Origin: Gordonia liuliyuniae
GTDB lineage: Bacteria; Actinomycetota; Actinomycetes; Mycobacteriales; Mycobacteriaceae
DNA: 64,000 nucleotides
Reading direction: 5' to 3'
Assembly: GCF_021739025.1 (NCBI RefSeq)
Contig: NZ_JAKKOT010000002.1
Coordinates: 496,001 to 560,000 of the forward strand
Part shown: positions 55,881-64,000 of the stretch, one piece after another
Layout of the letters: each line of letters starts with the position of its first letter
Position numbering within the stretch: the stretch's first letter is position 1
Notes under the pieces: model-generated
Told to the model about the DNA's origin: nothing
Databases searched by the model: none
What the model saw: the letters and a program-made list of their open reading frames with translations, nothing else
Position numbers and translations under genes: made by a program

Positions 55881-57308
55881 ATGACTCTGTTCGCTGATCT
55901 CGGCGTGCCCGCTCCCATCGTCGACGCGTTGACCGCCGACGGTAAAGCGTCCGCGTTCCCGATCCAGGAGAAGACCCTCCCCGACACGCTCGTCGGCCGT
56001 GACGTCCTCGGCCGCGGCAAGACCGGCTCGGGCAAGACCGTCGCGTTCGCCGTCCCGCTCGTCGTGCGTCTCGCCGAAGCCGGTGTGCGTCGTCGCTCCG
56101 GACGCCCCACCGGACTCGTGCTCGCTCCGACGCGTGAGCTCGCGACCCAGATCGCCACCCAGATCGAACCGCTCGCCGCCGCCGTCGGACTGCGCGTCAC
56201 CACCGTCTTCGGTGGTGTGAAGCAGGCGCGGCAGGAGCGTGCGCTCGGCGCGGGCGCGGATATCGTCGTCGCCTGCCCGGGCCGCCTCGAAGACTTGATG
56301 AAGCAGCGGATCGTCTCGCTCGACGACGTGCAGATCACGGTGCTCGACGAAGCCGACCACATGGCCGACCTCGGTTTCCTCCCGGTGGTGACGCGTATCC
56401 TGGCTGCGACGCCCGTCGGTGGCATGCGCATGCTGTTCTCTGCGACGCTCGACAACGGTGTCGACAAGCTGGTCAAGCGTTTCCTGAACAAGCCGGTCAC
56501 CCATTCGCTCGAGGACGCGACGTCGCCCGTCGCGCAGATGACGCACCATGTATTCCGGGTGTCGGGTGCGACGGAGAAGGCGGCGCTCGTTCACGAACTC
56601 GCTTCCGGTACGGGTCGCCGCATCCTGTTCATGCGCACGAAGCATCAGGCGAAGAAGCTCGCGAAGAAGCTGACCGCGGAAGGTATCCCGGCGGTGGATC
56701 TGCACGGCAATCTGTCGCAGGCTCAGCGTGATCGGAACCTCGCGTCGTTCGCTGCGCCCGACGGTGCGAAGGTCCTGGTCGCCACCGATGTCGCTGCGCG
56801 TGGCGTGCACGTCGACGATGTGGAACTCGTCGTCCACGTCGATCCGCCTGCCGAGCACAAGGCATACCTGCACCGTTCGGGCCGTACGGCGCGCGCCGGT
56901 TCGTCGGGCGACGTCGTCACCATCTGCCTGCCCGACCAGTGGGGCGATCTGCGCAAGCTCCTGCAGAAGGCCGCGATCAAGGTTCCGGGTCAGCAGGTCA
57001 CCGCTTCCTCGCCGGAGGTCCTCGGACTGGTCGGCGAACACGCGCCGCTCCGCCACCTCCCGGTGGCCGCGGCTCCTGCGCAGCAGCAGCGTTCGGGCCA
57101 GGGCCGTTCCGGCCAGGGTGGACGCGGATCGCGCGGTACCGGTCGTGGGCGCCGTGGCGGTGCCGCGAGTGGTGGCCGTGGCGGAGCTGCGAGTGGTGGC
57201 CGTGGCGGAGCTGCGGGTGGTGAGCATTCGGGCCAGTCGCGTTCGGCGGCGAACCCGAATCGTCGTCGTTCTGCCCGCCGACCTGCCGGAGCACCGTCCT
57301 CTCGCTAG
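55881..57308 (+). CDS. DEAD-box RNA helicase (RhlE/CsdA-type)
   Basis: The 475-residue protein has the complete helicase core: Q-motif FPIQEKTLP, motif I GRGKTGSGKT, Ia PTRELATQI, II DEAD (LDEADHMADLGF), III SAT, IV FMRTKHQAKKLAKKL, V VLVATDVAARGVHV and VI HRSGRTARAG. The C-terminal tail (about 395-475) is Gly/Arg/Ala-rich with tandem GGRGGAAS units and is likely disordered and RNA-binding. It unwinds structured RNA, typically during ribosome assembly or cold stress. The 298-bp region before it has no gene, but contains TAGGCT near 55698 and a hairpin of the CGGTGC/GCACCG type near 55713, so a long structured leader is likely. The 52-bp hairpin repeat follows 13 bp after its stop. Confidence 0.93.
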   Translation: MTLFADLGVPAPIVDALTADGKASAFPIQEKTLPDTLVGRDVLGRGKTGSGKTVAFAVPLVVRLAEAGVRRRSGRPTGLVLAPTRELATQIATQIEPLAAAVGLRVTTVFGGVKQARQERALGAGADIVVACPGRLEDLMKQRIVSLDDVQITVLDEADHMADLGFLPVVTRILAATPVGGMRMLFSATLDNGVDKLVKRFLNKPVTHSLEDATSPVAQMTHHVFRVSGATEKAALVHELASGTGRRILFMRTKHQAKKLAKKLTAEGIPAVDLHGNLSQAQRDRNLASFAAPDGAKVLVATDVAARGVHVDDVELVVHVDPPAEHKAYLHRSGRTARAGSSGDVVTICLPDQWGDLRKLLQKAAIKVPGQQVTASSPEVLGLVGEHAPLRHLPVAAAPAQQQRSGQGRSGQGGRGSRGTGRGRRGGAASGGRGGAASGGRGGAAGGEHSGQSRSAANPNRRRSARRPAGAPSSR

Positions 57309-57320
57309 GTTCTCTCCTCG

Positions 57321-57372
57321 TCCGCCGATCTGTGCCACATGCTGGTACGAATCGGCGGACGAGGCGTTTCAG
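57321..57372. repeat. 52-bp hairpin repeat, copy 1
   Basis: It begins TCCGCCGATCTGTGCC and ends GCGTTTCAG. The outer arms at 57319-57329 and 57351-57361 pair perfectly (11 bp). Inner GTGCCA and TGGTAC pair except for one G-U, giving an extended stem with a 5-base loop. It is 49/52 identical to the copy at 58420-58471. It may terminate the helicase transcript. Confidence 0.88.
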
Positions 57373-57435
57373 GAGTTATCCACAGATGTCCGACACCCCC
57401 TTTTGCTGCGTCTGTGCTCCCGCCAGACTGATGAG

Positions 57436-58419
57436 ATGGGGGAGTTCGACGAGTCCGAGGCGCGACTGCGCGGCCTGATCCGCGAGCAGAGCGGGGTGGT
57501 GAGCAGACGTCAGGTGCTGGCGTGCGGATTAGGCACCGCGTACCTGCGACGACAGTTGCGGCGTGGATCGTGGGTCGCCGTGTACGAGGGCGTCTACGTG
57601 ACGCACACAGGTCCGATGACGTGGGTCCAGCGTGCGTGGTGTGCCGTGCTGGACGCGGCGCCTGCAGCTCTCAGCCACCGATCGGCGTTGTGTGCGGTCA
57701 CCGGGGTTGTCGGGGAGGCGAATGGCATCCATGTCTGTGTCGATGCCCGGCGGAGTGTCACGCGCAGGCCAGGTGTTGTCGTCCACTACCGGACCGACTT
57801 CGACGACGTTGTGGTCCGCGATGCGCATCCTCCCCGCATTCGGACTGACGACGCAGTCCTCGACGTTGCTGCGGGAGCCGCGACCACGACGATGGCGATT
57901 GCGGCGCTGGCCGATGCGGTGCAAGTGCGGATAACCACGCCCGGCCGTCTCCTGGATGCGCTCGACAGACGCTGCCGGATCCGGCGGCGAAGACTGTTGC
58001 ACGAGGTGCTGCTCGATGTCGACACGGGCGCGTGCTCGGTGCTCGAGCATCGATACCTCGCGAAAGTGGAACGCCCGCATGGCCTTCCCGCGCCGCTGCG
58101 GCAGGCCCCGACGACCGTCGGCCGACGTGGCTTCCGCGACGTCGAGTATGAGGACTTCGGTCTCATCGTCGAACTCGATGGACGGCTTGGGCACGACGAC
58201 GCAGTCTCTCGAGACCATGACCTGCAACGGGACCTCGATGCCGCGGTCCTCGGCGACCGCCTGACTCTACGGCTCGGATGGGGGCAGGTCTTCGAGCGGC
58301 CGTGTTCGACAGCGTCGGGAGTCGCGCGGGCGCTGGCGAACCAGGGGTGGGCTCAGCGGCCTCGTTCGTGCGGTCCTGACTGTCCGATCGAACAGCCCGA
58401 AGCCGACTCGGCAGCCTAG
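57436..58419 (+). CDS. AbiEi-like N-domain / DUF559-type protein
   Basis: This 327-residue protein begins with a winged-helix-like N-terminal region (GLIREQSGVVSRRQVLACGL ... RRGSWVAVYEGVYVTHTGP), as in AbiEi-type type IV antitoxin relatives. It ends with a PD-(D/E)XK-related DUF559 region (GFRDVEYEDFGLIVELDGRLGHDD ... DLQRDLDAAVLGDRLTLRLGW). Such genes are common, multi-copy and mostly uncharacterised in Mycobacteriales; a nuclease or antitoxin role is possible but unproven. ATG 57436 gives MGEFDESEARLRG. The 52-bp hairpin repeats flank the gene, with the second beginning at the base after its stop. A decayed paralogue lies at 42131-42626. Confidence 0.78.
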   Translation: MGEFDESEARLRGLIREQSGVVSRRQVLACGLGTAYLRRQLRRGSWVAVYEGVYVTHTGPMTWVQRAWCAVLDAAPAALSHRSALCAVTGVVGEANGIHVCVDARRSVTRRPGVVVHYRTDFDDVVVRDAHPPRIRTDDAVLDVAAGAATTTMAIAALADAVQVRITTPGRLLDALDRRCRIRRRRLLHEVLLDVDTGACSVLEHRYLAKVERPHGLPAPLRQAPTTVGRRGFRDVEYEDFGLIVELDGRLGHDDAVSRDHDLQRDLDAAVLGDRLTLRLGWGQVFERPCSTASGVARALANQGWAQRPRSCGPDCPIEQPEADSAA

Positions 58420-58471
58420 TCCGCCGATCTGTGCCACATACTGGTACGGATCGGCGGACGAAGCGTTTCAG
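58420..58471. repeat. 52-bp hairpin repeat, copy 2
   Basis: Direct copy of 57321-57372 with three substitutions. It starts directly after the TAG of the DUF559-type gene and its last bases (TTTCA) contain the stop codon of the convergent MBL hydrolase gene. The stem arms are at 58419-58429 and 58449-58459. In this position it could serve as a bidirectional terminator. Confidence 0.88.
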
Positions 58472-59214
58472 CGCGTAAGCGCCTGCTCGACGAAGGTCTC
58501 GATGGCGCCGCACAGCATCGGACCGTGGCCCGGCATGACGACGACGGAGTCGAGGTCGGCGAGGGCGGCGACGGCGGCCTCGTTAGCCGACACGTCGTGG
58601 GTGAAGACGTGATCGAGGCATTGCGGACCCGGGCTCTTGGCGATCGGGTGGCCGCTGACCAGCGCGTCACCGGAGATCAGGACTTCGCCGTCCCCGGCGA
58701 GGAACGCGCTGTGCCCGCGCGTATGACCGTGCGTCGGGACCGCGACAGGCGAACCGGGCAGGGTCGACGGGTCGATGAACGCCTGGGTGTCGGGGATCCC
58801 GTCCTTGTCGAGTGCGCCCAGCCGCACGATCCTGCTCAGCCAGCCGACGACGGCGGGACGGTAGGCGAGCGGTGCGATGGTCGACGCGTCGGCCTGCTCC
58901 AGGTAGTCGCGGCGTGCGTGCGTCACCTCGGCCGGATCGGCGAAGACGTCGAACGAGTACTCGCGCCGCAGACGTGCGATGCCGCCGAGATGGTCGACGT
59001 GCGCATGGGTGAGCAGCGCGGCGCGGATCTCCTGCGGCGCACTGCCGACCCGCCGCAGTGATTCGAGCACGGCACCCGCGTGCCCGGGGTACCCGCCGTC
59101 GACAAGGGTCACGCCGGCCTGATCCTGCAGGATCACCCAGTTGACCGTCGATGTCGACACGAAGTGCGTCTTCGCGTCGCCGTGCGAGATGGTCGTGATC
59201 TTCAGGTCCGGCAT
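58468..59214 (-). CDS. MBL-fold metallo-hydrolase
   Basis: The 248-residue protein has the two-metal motif HAHVDH at 70-75, LVDGGYPGH before it, GHTRGH with the third histidine, ISGDALVSG with the bridging aspartate, and VVMPGHGP near the end. The set is complete, so the protein should be an active metal hydrolase. The substrate is unknown; lactonase- or glyoxalase-type esters are common in this family. It starts 6 bp after the aftA stop, so it is cotranscribed with dprE1-dprE2-aftA. M. tuberculosis has embC at this position. Confidence 0.88.
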   Translation of the reverse strand: MPDLKITTISHGDAKTHFVSTSTVNWVILQDQAGVTLVDGGYPGHAGAVLESLRRVGSAPQEIRAALLTHAHVDHLGGIARLRREYSFDVFADPAEVTHARRDYLEQADASTIAPLAYRPAVVGWLSRIVRLGALDKDGIPDTQAFIDPSTLPGSPVAVPTHGHTRGHSAFLAGDGEVLISGDALVSGHPIAKSPGPQCLDHVFTHDVSANEAAVAALADLDSVVVMPGHGPMLCGAIETFVEQALTR

Positions 59215-59220
59215 ATCGGA

Positions 59221-61185
59221 TCAGCCTTTCTTGACGACGAGGACGAACGGTCCGACTTCGGTGACGGTGAACATCGGGTCGTCGAACACGGTCGGCGAGA
59301 ACGTGACCGTGTATCGACGCACATTGGGATCGTTGGGGTAGACGTCTTCGGCCAACCGCAGCGTGTAGCCGTCGGCGCTGTACCGGAAGAGGAACACATC
59401 GGGGCTGCGCCACGGTGTGGCGGCCATCGCTGCGGTCAGCTCCTGCGTGGTGGTCGTCGACGACCACTGTTCGATGGCTTGGGCGCGTTTGGTGAAGTCG
59501 GCGAGCGGATTCGCATAATGCGAGGTCAAGCCTTGGAATCCCCAGTACGGGTACAGGGACAGGAATCCATAGTCCGCGGTCAAGACCACATTCTGGTTCG
59601 CCGGCTTCCCGGTCTGTTCCCGGATCAGACGGTGCAGTTCCGGATAGTACGATTCGGCGCCTGCCGGATGCTGGTCGGCGCGCTGACCGTACCCGTCGGT
59701 GTCGGTGTACGCGGTGGTGATCTCTGCGGACAGGTGCGACGGGATCGACTGCGCCAGCGCGACCGCCACGATCGCCGCGAGGACACCGATCGCCGTGCGG
59801 ACGTCGCCGAACTTCGCGACGGCGGCCCGCGCGAGCTCGACGACGCCGAGAATTCCGGCGGCGGCGAGGACGACGGCGGTCACCGCTTCGAGGCGGAACG
59901 AGAGCAGCGTGGAGCCGATCGCCGTTCGCGCCAACGACACACACGTGATGCCGAGGACGCCGATCAACGTCCACGCGAAAGCGAAGCCGATCGTGCGCCG
60001 AGTCGCGCGCAGCAGAACCCACAGCAGACCGATCAGGGTGAGGACGCCGACCAGGTTGAGCTGGAACATGGGTAGGCCGACCACTGCGCCGTTCTCCGGC
60101 AGATAGTGCTCGGCGCTCCCGTCCGGCGTGACGCTGCTCGACGCGCGTTCCACGAGATAGGGCGTCCATACGATGAGCGCTACTGCGGCGGCGACCGCAC
60201 CCATCACGGCGAGCCGGACGATCACCGCCAGCTGCTCGGCGCGGCGCTCTGACGTCCCGGGGACCGCGGTGTTCCGACGTCGTAGATACGACTGGACGAG
60301 ATAGCCGACCGCCATCAGAACGGCGGTGCCCGCGAACAGACCGGTGTACAGCGTGTACACGCACGCCGATACGCCGATGAACAGACCTGCGGCGACGACG
60401 GACAGCCAGCCGGTGCGCCCGAGCGTCGTCGGCCCGTCGGTGAGGCGACGGCGCCCCCTCAGCGCGGACGCCGTCACGACCATCATCGGGACGCCGACCA
60501 GGATCAGAACGGCCGCGTACGGTTCCGGCGACGCGTAGACGAGGGTGACGGCGGTCGACGCGAGGCCGATGGCAGTACCAGTCGAGACACCGACCATTCG
60601 ATTCCACAGCGCGGTGCCGAGTGCTGCGGCGATCGCGATCGACAGCACCGCCCACAGCTTGTACGCCTCCCAGCCGGGCATGCCGATGAGGCTCGCGAAT
60701 CGGCCGCCGAACCAGAACCAGCCCGCCGGGTAGTACGGGGCGAGACCGTCATAGGTCATGTCCGCCAGATGTGGACTGTCGGTGAGCCGCGTCAGGTATT
60801 CGGTGCGGAACTGCTGGTCGGCGGACAGGCCGAACAGGTAAAGCTTGGTGGCGCCCAACGGCATGCCGAGCGTCACGGTCACCAGCCCGGCAGAGGCCAG
60901 CGACGACACCCAGGACGTCCACGTCCGCGAGCGCCCTGATCGGTAGGCGACGACGGTGAGCGCCGCGACGACGATCACCACTGCCTGCCCGAGGGTGGTG
61001 ACGGCCCGCGACACGTTCGATGTGTTGAACGCGGGCCAGTCGACGGCGCCGATCACCTTCAGGCCGGCGAAGGCGACGACGGCGGCGAGGACGACGGCGC
61101 CGCCCAGTTCGGCAACGTCGCGTGCCCGCGGGTTCTTCACGAACTCGCGTCGGGGTTTTGCGGGGGCGTCGGCGGTGGACTGCAC
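59221..61185 (-). CDS. aftA: Galactan 5-O-arabinofuranosyltransferase AftA
   Basis: The 654-residue GT-C protein has about eleven membrane segments and a soluble C-terminal domain. The first periplasmic loop contains LTDSPHLADMTYDGLAPYYPAGWFWFGGRFA in outline, a conserved AftA block. It adds the first arabinofuranose residues to galactan, priming the arabinan later extended by Emb proteins. GTG 61185 lies 4 bp after the dprE2 stop, so the two are coupled. The placement dprE1-dprE2-aftA is as in M. tuberculosis. Confidence 0.94.
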   Translation of the reverse strand: MQSTADAPAKPRREFVKNPRARDVAELGGAVVLAAVVAFAGLKVIGAVDWPAFNTSNVSRAVTTLGQAVVIVVAALTVVAYRSGRSRTWTSWVSSLASAGLVTVTLGMPLGATKLYLFGLSADQQFRTEYLTRLTDSPHLADMTYDGLAPYYPAGWFWFGGRFASLIGMPGWEAYKLWAVLSIAIAAALGTALWNRMVGVSTGTAIGLASTAVTLVYASPEPYAAVLILVGVPMMVVTASALRGRRRLTDGPTTLGRTGWLSVVAAGLFIGVSACVYTLYTGLFAGTAVLMAVGYLVQSYLRRRNTAVPGTSERRAEQLAVIVRLAVMGAVAAAVALIVWTPYLVERASSSVTPDGSAEHYLPENGAVVGLPMFQLNLVGVLTLIGLLWVLLRATRRTIGFAFAWTLIGVLGITCVSLARTAIGSTLLSFRLEAVTAVVLAAAGILGVVELARAAVAKFGDVRTAIGVLAAIVAVALAQSIPSHLSAEITTAYTDTDGYGQRADQHPAGAESYYPELHRLIREQTGKPANQNVVLTADYGFLSLYPYWGFQGLTSHYANPLADFTKRAQAIEQWSSTTTTQELTAAMAATPWRSPDVFLFRYSADGYTLRLAEDVYPNDPNVRRYTVTFSPTVFDDPMFTVTEVGPFVLVVKKG

Positions 61186-61189
61186 GAGA

Positions 61190-61951
61190 TCAGATGGGCA
61201 GCTTGCGGAAGATCGGGCGCGGGACGTGGCGCAGCGCCATCATGATGAACCGGAACGGGCCCGGAACCCAGACGATCTCCTTGCCCTTCGCGACGGCTGC
61301 GATCGCCAGACGCGCCACGTCCTCCTTGTTGACGGTGAGCGGGGCTTCGGCGACGTGCGCCGACAGGCGAGTGCGGACCTGACCGGGGCGGATCACCAGG
61401 ACGCCGATCCCTTCGGAGCGCAGGGCGTCGCCGAGACCGAGGTAGAAGCCGTCGAGGCCAGCCTTGGTGGAGCCGTAGACGAAGTTGGAGCGGCGGACGC
61501 GTTCGCCTGCCACCGAGCTCATCGCGATGATCTGGCCGTGACCCTGCTCGCGCATCTTCTCGCCGAGGAGAACACCGACGGAGACGGCCGCGGTGTAGTT
61601 GATGTTCGCTTCGAGGACGGCGAGCTTCTGGTCCTGCCAGGCCTGCTCGTCGTCGCCCTGGATGCCGAAGGCGACGACGGCGACGTCGATGTCGCCGCCC
61701 GCGAAGGCTGTCTCGATGACGTTCCGGTGGGTCTCGGTGGCGAGCGCGTCGAAGTCGATCTGCTCGACCGACGACGCTCCGGCGTCGGTCATCTGCGCGA
61801 CGGCTGCCTCGGCTGCCGGGTCGCCGGGGACGGTCGCCAGGACCACGCGCATGGGGCCCTTGGTCAGGTACTCGGCCGCGATGGCCAGGCCGATCTCGGA
61901 GGATCCGCCGAGGATCAGGATGGATTGCGGAACGCCGACGGCGTTGAACAT
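61190..61951 (-). CDS. dprE2: Decaprenylphosphoryl-2-keto-ribose reductase DprE2
   Basis: The 253-residue SDR has [13 protein letters not shown] near the N-terminus, the catalytic YGSTKAG, and [14 protein letters not shown] before it. It reduces the DprE1 product to decaprenyl-phosphoryl-D-arabinose with NADH. It starts 37 bp after the dprE1 stop and ends 4 bp before aftA. Confidence 0.95.
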   Translation of the reverse strand: MFNAVGVPQSILILGGSSEIGLAIAAEYLTKGPMRVVLATVPGDPAAEAAVAQMTDAGASSVEQIDFDALATETHRNVIETAFAGGDIDVAVVAFGIQGDDEQAWQDQKLAVLEANINYTAAVSVGVLLGEKMREQGHGQIIAMSSVAGERVRRSNFVYGSTKAGLDGFYLGLGDALRSEGIGVLVIRPGQVRTRLSAHVAEAPLTVNKEDVARLAIAAVAKGKEIVWVPGPFRFIMMALRHVPRPIFRKLPI

Positions 61952-61988
61952 GCGTATCTGCTTTCGTCTGTGATGTGTGTAGTCGGCG

Positions 61989-63407
61989 TCAGGCCAGTTC
62001 GAGGCGTCGACCCATATCGGACATGAACACCTGGTTCGGGTCCACGCGACGTCGCGTCGCGATCCAGTCGTCGACCTTCGGGTACATGGCGTGGAAGGTC
62101 TCGGCGGTGGTCCGCGAATCCTTCGCCGTGTACAGGCGTCCGCCGATCTCCATGACGCGGCGGTCCAGTTCGGAGACGAACTCGTGCAGGCCGCGTTTGA
62201 TCGGGAAGTCGACGCAGATGTTCCAGCCGGGCATCGGGAAGCTCAGCGGAGCCTGGTTGCCTTCACCGAACAGTTTGAACACGTTGAGGAAGCTGACGTG
62301 TCCGGACGCCTGGATGTCGTAGATGATGCCCTTGAACTCCTCGACGGCCTCCGGCGGAACGATGAACTGGTACTGCAGGAATCCGTGCGAGCCGTAGGCG
62401 CGGTTCCAGTTCCCGAACAGATCCAACGGGTGGTAGAACTGCGTCAGATTCTGGATCTTGCCCTGGTAGTTGCCACCCATCCGGTAGTAGGCTTCGCCGA
62501 CCATCGAGAAGTTCAATTTGTTGGCGAGCCCGTTCGGGAAGATGTCCGGGAAGTTGACGAGCGTGGGCGCGTCGAACTTCAACGGGTCCTTGGCGAGCTT
62601 GTCGGGCAGCTGGTCGAGTGTCGCGAGCGACCCGCGCGAGAACGTGCCACGCCCCAGACGCGGGGGCTTGCTGATCGCGTCGAACCAACCGGAGCTGTAC
62701 GTGTAGTTCTCTTCGGACCCGTCCATGTGGAGAGCGATGGTCTCGTCGAGGCTCTTGGTGACGGAGCCGTCGGCGATGAAGTAGGCGGTCTCGGTGCGCG
62801 TCATCTTGATCTTGGCGCGCAGGATGATCCCGGTCAGGCCGATGCCGCCGATCGTGGCCCAGAAGATCGACGCGTCCGGGTCGTCCGTGCTGCCCTCAGG
62901 GGTGAGGGTGAGGATCTCGCCGGAGGCCACCAGCAGGGTGATCTCGACGACGTGGTTGCCGAAGCTGCCGGAACTGTGATGGTTCTTGCCGTGGATGTCG
63001 CAGCCGATGGCGCCGCCGACCGTCACCTGACGAGTACCCGGCAGCACCGGGACCCAGAGGCCGTACGGCAGCACGACGCGCATCAGCGTGTCGAGGTCGA
63101 CGCCTGCGTCCAGATCGACGATCGCCGTCTCCGTGTCGATGTCGTAGATCCGGGTGAGCTGAGTCATGTCGATCGTCAGTCCGCCGGAGTTCTGCGCGTT
63201 CTCGCCGTACGACCGGCCGAGCCCCCGCGCGATCACTCCGCGTTTCAGATACGACGGCTTGTCCGCGTCCTGGTCGGCGACGCGTGCGACGGCGTCGGCG
63301 ACGACCTCGGGATACGGCGTGGTCAGCACATGCCCTTCGGTGGGCATCGTACGGCCCCAACCCATCAGAGTCCGAGTCTGGATTGGAAGTAGTTCTGAGT
63401 TCGTCAT
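61989..63407 (-). CDS. dprE1: Decaprenylphosphoryl-beta-D-ribose 2'-oxidase DprE1
   Basis: The 472-residue FAD enzyme has a VAO-type FAD domain ([43 protein letters not shown] in outline) and a C-terminal substrate domain. The benzothiazinone-reactive cysteine is present as C398 in [11 protein letters not shown] (C387 in M. tuberculosis). It oxidises decaprenyl-phosphoryl-ribose at C2. It is first in the dprE1-dprE2-aftA unit; TAACCT about 9 bases before ATG 63407 may be its -10. It is divergent from the universal stress protein gene, with 112 bp between starts. Confidence 0.96.
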   Translation of the reverse strand: MTNSELLPIQTRTLMGWGRTMPTEGHVLTTPYPEVVADAVARVADQDADKPSYLKRGVIARGLGRSYGENAQNSGGLTIDMTQLTRIYDIDTETAIVDLDAGVDLDTLMRVVLPYGLWVPVLPGTRQVTVGGAIGCDIHGKNHHSSGSFGNHVVEITLLVASGEILTLTPEGSTDDPDASIFWATIGGIGLTGIILRAKIKMTRTETAYFIADGSVTKSLDETIALHMDGSEENYTYSSGWFDAISKPPRLGRGTFSRGSLATLDQLPDKLAKDPLKFDAPTLVNFPDIFPNGLANKLNFSMVGEAYYRMGGNYQGKIQNLTQFYHPLDLFGNWNRAYGSHGFLQYQFIVPPEAVEEFKGIIYDIQASGHVSFLNVFKLFGEGNQAPLSFPMPGWNICVDFPIKRGLHEFVSELDRRVMEIGGRLYTAKDSRTTAETFHAMYPKVDDWIATRRRVDPNQVFMSDMGRRLELA

Positions 63408-63519
63408 CGTCAGTAGAGGTTACCCGCCTCTCGTGTCCGACCGCCGTCTATGTGATGCCCGTCGTCTACATTCGTCTGTGAAGGCGAGGGAGGCCGCCGG
63501 GGGAACCGGAAGGAAAAGC

Positions 63520-63930
63520 ATGATCGTGGTCGGGTACGCAGGCGGTTCGCACGGACGGGCCTGCCTGGAGCAGGCCATCGACGAGGCATCGGTGCGCGGC
63601 ACCGGTGTGTTGGTGATCAACGCTGTGTCCGAAGGCGGGCGAGGCAGCTCGGCCCGCACCGTCCGGATCGTGGACGCAGACGAGATCGCGCAGGTCCAGG
63701 AGCGGCTGGTGGAATCGGGTGTGCCCTTCGAGATCCGGCAGCAGATCGGCGCCGATGCGTCCGAGGAACTTCTACGGGCGATAGACGAGCCGGACGCACA
63801 GCTTCTCGTGATCGGGATGCGTCGTCGCACTCAAGTGGGAAAGCTGTTGTTGGGCAGCACGTCCCAATACCTGTTGATCGAATGTGCGAAACCGGTGATG
63901 GTGGTGAAGCCGCAGCGGGCTACCGCATGA
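63520..63930 (+). CDS. Universal stress protein (UspA family)
   Basis: This 136-residue single-domain USP has VGYAGGSHGRACLEQAIDEA at the start and the ATP-binding pattern VIGMRRRTQVGKLLLGSTSQYLLIECAKPVMVVKP, matching G-2x-G-9x-G(S/T) in outline. Such proteins are induced by stress or growth arrest; the partner is unknown. ATG 63520 is preceded by GGAAGGA. Longer in-frame starts run into the dprE1 promoter and are rejected. Its end overlaps the convergent partial gene by 11 bp. Confidence 0.88.
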   Translation: MIVVGYAGGSHGRACLEQAIDEASVRGTGVLVINAVSEGGRGSSARTVRIVDADEIAQVQERLVESGVPFEIRQQIGADASEELLRAIDEPDAQLLVIGMRRRTQVGKLLLGSTSQYLLIECAKPVMVVKPQRATA

Positions 63931-64000
63931 TCCGTTTCAGGAACGGCGTCGAGTCCTTCATGGATGCGAGCACCGTGCCGGAGTGGTCCTGCGTCGGGTA
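63920..64000 (-). CDS. C-terminal end of an unrecognised minus-strand gene (partial)
   Basis: Reading leftward from the window edge, a frame of 26 codons ends with TAG at 63920-63922. The peptide includes DHSGTVLASMKDSTPFLKRIMR at its end. It is compatible with a real C-terminus but too short to assign. Transcription would be in the same direction as dprE1, but the universal stress protein gene, on the other strand, lies between them. Confidence 0.4.
   Translation of the reverse strand, partial: YPTQDHSGTVLASMKDSTPFLKRIMR

Overview
The window is a high-GC actinobacterial chromosome segment. It carries nearly all the genes for mycolic acid condensation and arabinogalactan synthesis: Glf, GlfT2, decaprenyl-phosphoribose synthase and phosphatase, AftB, two Ag85-type mycolyltransferases, a Culp6-type cutinase, FadD32, Pks13, AccD4, EmbB, EmbA, EmbC, AftA, DprE2 and DprE1. 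Only mycolic-acid Mycobacteriales have this set. Several features argue against Mycobacterium itself: an Ag85 with a C-terminal LGFP repeat, a lipoprotein before Culp6, an LLM oxidoreductase before FadD32, and a split emb cluster. Gordonia or a close relative is the best guess, but the genus is inference.

Layout. Positions 1-9 kb are metabolic and accessory: an MBL-fold hydrolase end, a fused thioredoxin-reductase-like/methyltransferase protein divergent from an XRE-cupin regulator, a GabD1-type dehydrogenase, an SDR, an AcrA1-like double-SDR reductase, a GtrA protein, and a TetR divergent from a 56-residue ORF with two matching operator palindromes between them. Positions 9-17.3 kb hold pyruvate carboxylase, a secreted SGNH hydrolase, an unusual alanine racemase plus D-Ala-D-Ala ligase pair, and an MFS exporter. 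Positions 17.6-40.8 kb are the plus-strand cell-envelope block. It starts with a SpoIID/LGFP surface protein, followed by glf-glfT2-PAP2-ubiA-aftB as a tightly overlapping operon, then the mycolyltransferases, lipoprotein, culp6, LLM oxidoreductase, fadD32, pks13 and accD4. Positions 40.8-42.7 kb hold a TauE-type permease and two adjacent decayed genes. Positions 42.7-63.4 kb are the minus-strand arabinan block (dprE1-dprE2-aftA, then embC, then embA-embB). It is interrupted by an MBL hydrolase, a DUF559-type gene, an RhlE-type helicase, aroQ, an orphan ectD, and an epimerase-like gene placed between embC and embA. A universal stress protein and the end of an unrecognised minus-strand gene close the window.

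How the genes work together. DprE1/DprE2 epimerise decaprenyl-phosphoryl-ribose, made by the UbiA/PAP2 pair, to the arabinose donor. AftA, the Emb proteins and AftB use that donor to build arabinan on the galactan made by Glf/GlfT2. AccD4 supplies carboxylated acyl-CoA, FadD32 activates the meromycolate chain, Pks13 condenses the two, and the Ag85 proteins transfer mycolate to the arabinan or to trehalose.

Most interesting non-coding signals: (i) tandem GTCAC-type 9-mers with an exact 9-bp period, like MtrA sites, in front of both LGFP-containing envelope genes; (ii) a KstR-type palindrome in front of the epimerase gene inside the emb cluster; (iii) in-frame genomic-repeat-like insertions in a Pks13 linker; (iv) two 52-bp hairpin repeats flanking a DUF559 gene whose decayed paralogue lies next to embB; (v) two TetR-type operator systems near 7.2 and 8.7 kb.
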